Part shown: piece after piece, positions 22,778 through 22,898 of the stretch | How positions within the stretch are numbered: the stretch's first letter is position 1 | Layout: each line of letters opens with the position of its first letter | NCBI GenBank assembly: GCA_038203525.1 | Contig: JBBRDW010000073.1 | Coordinates: 1-22,898 of the forward strand | DNA from: Limnovirga sp038203525 | Lineage (GTDB): Bacteria > Bacteroidota > Bacteroidia > Chitinophagales > Chitinophagaceae | Direction: 5' to 3' | DNA length: 22,898 nt | The notes under the pieces: model-generated | The model's input: only the letters and a program-made list of their open reading frames with translations | Told to the model about the DNA's origin: nothing | Database searches by the model: none | Translations under genes and position numbers: made by a program

Positions 22778-22794
22778 AGGTGTTCGGAAGATAA

Positions 22795-22898
22795 TTATGA
22801 GGAGTTACACAATAAAATTTCATTTAGACGCTCAGGATTTCCACCACATAAAATGATGAGTTGTTTGATAATTTCAAATTCCAGGTCATTTGCAAACT
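22795..22898 (-). CDS. 3' end of an unknown gene, cut by the window edge
   Basis: On the minus strand the open frame from the right edge reads FANDLEFEIIKQLIILCGGN, PERLNEILLCNSS and stops at TAA 22795-22797. Composition and helix-like periodicity look coding. It is only 34 codons in view and I recognise no family. Confidence 0.5.
   Translation of the reverse strand, partial: FANDLEFEIIKQLIILCGGNPERLNEILLCNSS

Overview
The window looks like the chromosome of a member of the Bacteroidota, most probably a Chitinophagaceae-like species. This is an inference from four things: TAnnTTTG promoter elements ahead of tRNA-Asp and other genes, lack of Shine-Dalgarno sequences, the Bat-type VWA/TPR gene pair, and family-level resemblance of DapA, AccA, DnaJ and GrpE. 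It divides into an accessory left third and a mostly housekeeping right part.

Left region (1 to about 7600): small, AT-rich, plus-strand genes of unknown or defence-like type (lipoprotein, truncated small protein, broken PIN toxin/antitoxin pair, DedA/VTT-like membrane protein, frameshifted SLATT-like two-TM protein). They are separated by about 170-200 bp imperfect inverted repeats (C0-C3) that begin near CGCTAAC and end with GTTRGCN, fold on themselves and covary. The layout resembles a gene-cassette array with attC-like sites, but the boxes do not match the integron consensus and no integrase is in view. The array is interrupted by a 397-bp tandem direct repeat, whose second copy carries an IS4-family element with a perfect 9-bp target duplication. 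It also contains a frameshifted minus-strand gene preceded by a 21-22 bp periodic array.

Middle (7900-11600): a secreted esterase, dapA and accA on the minus strand, then plus-strand tRNA-Asp with promoter and terminator. Downstream of the tRNA (11.6-15.5 kb) lie an excisionase-like HTH gene, a small conserved gene and a run of decayed genes: an unknown remnant, a secreted protein with four stops in one frame, an IS4-type transposase remnant and the first codons of an aspartate racemase. This looks like the wreck of one or more integrated elements.

Right region (15.9-22.9 kb, mostly minus strand): grpE-dnaJ with a clear terminator, a lipoprotein, batC and batB, an arginyltransferase-like protein, a divergent Gly-rich two-TM protein, and the 3' end of an unknown gene at the edge. 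Scattered between these intact genes are at least nine copies of a modular intergenic repeat (R1, R2, R3). The intact housekeeping genes argue that the many broken genes elsewhere are real decay rather than poor sequence.

The two most promising undescribed signals are the covarying C0-C3 cassette borders and the R1-R2-R3 modular element.
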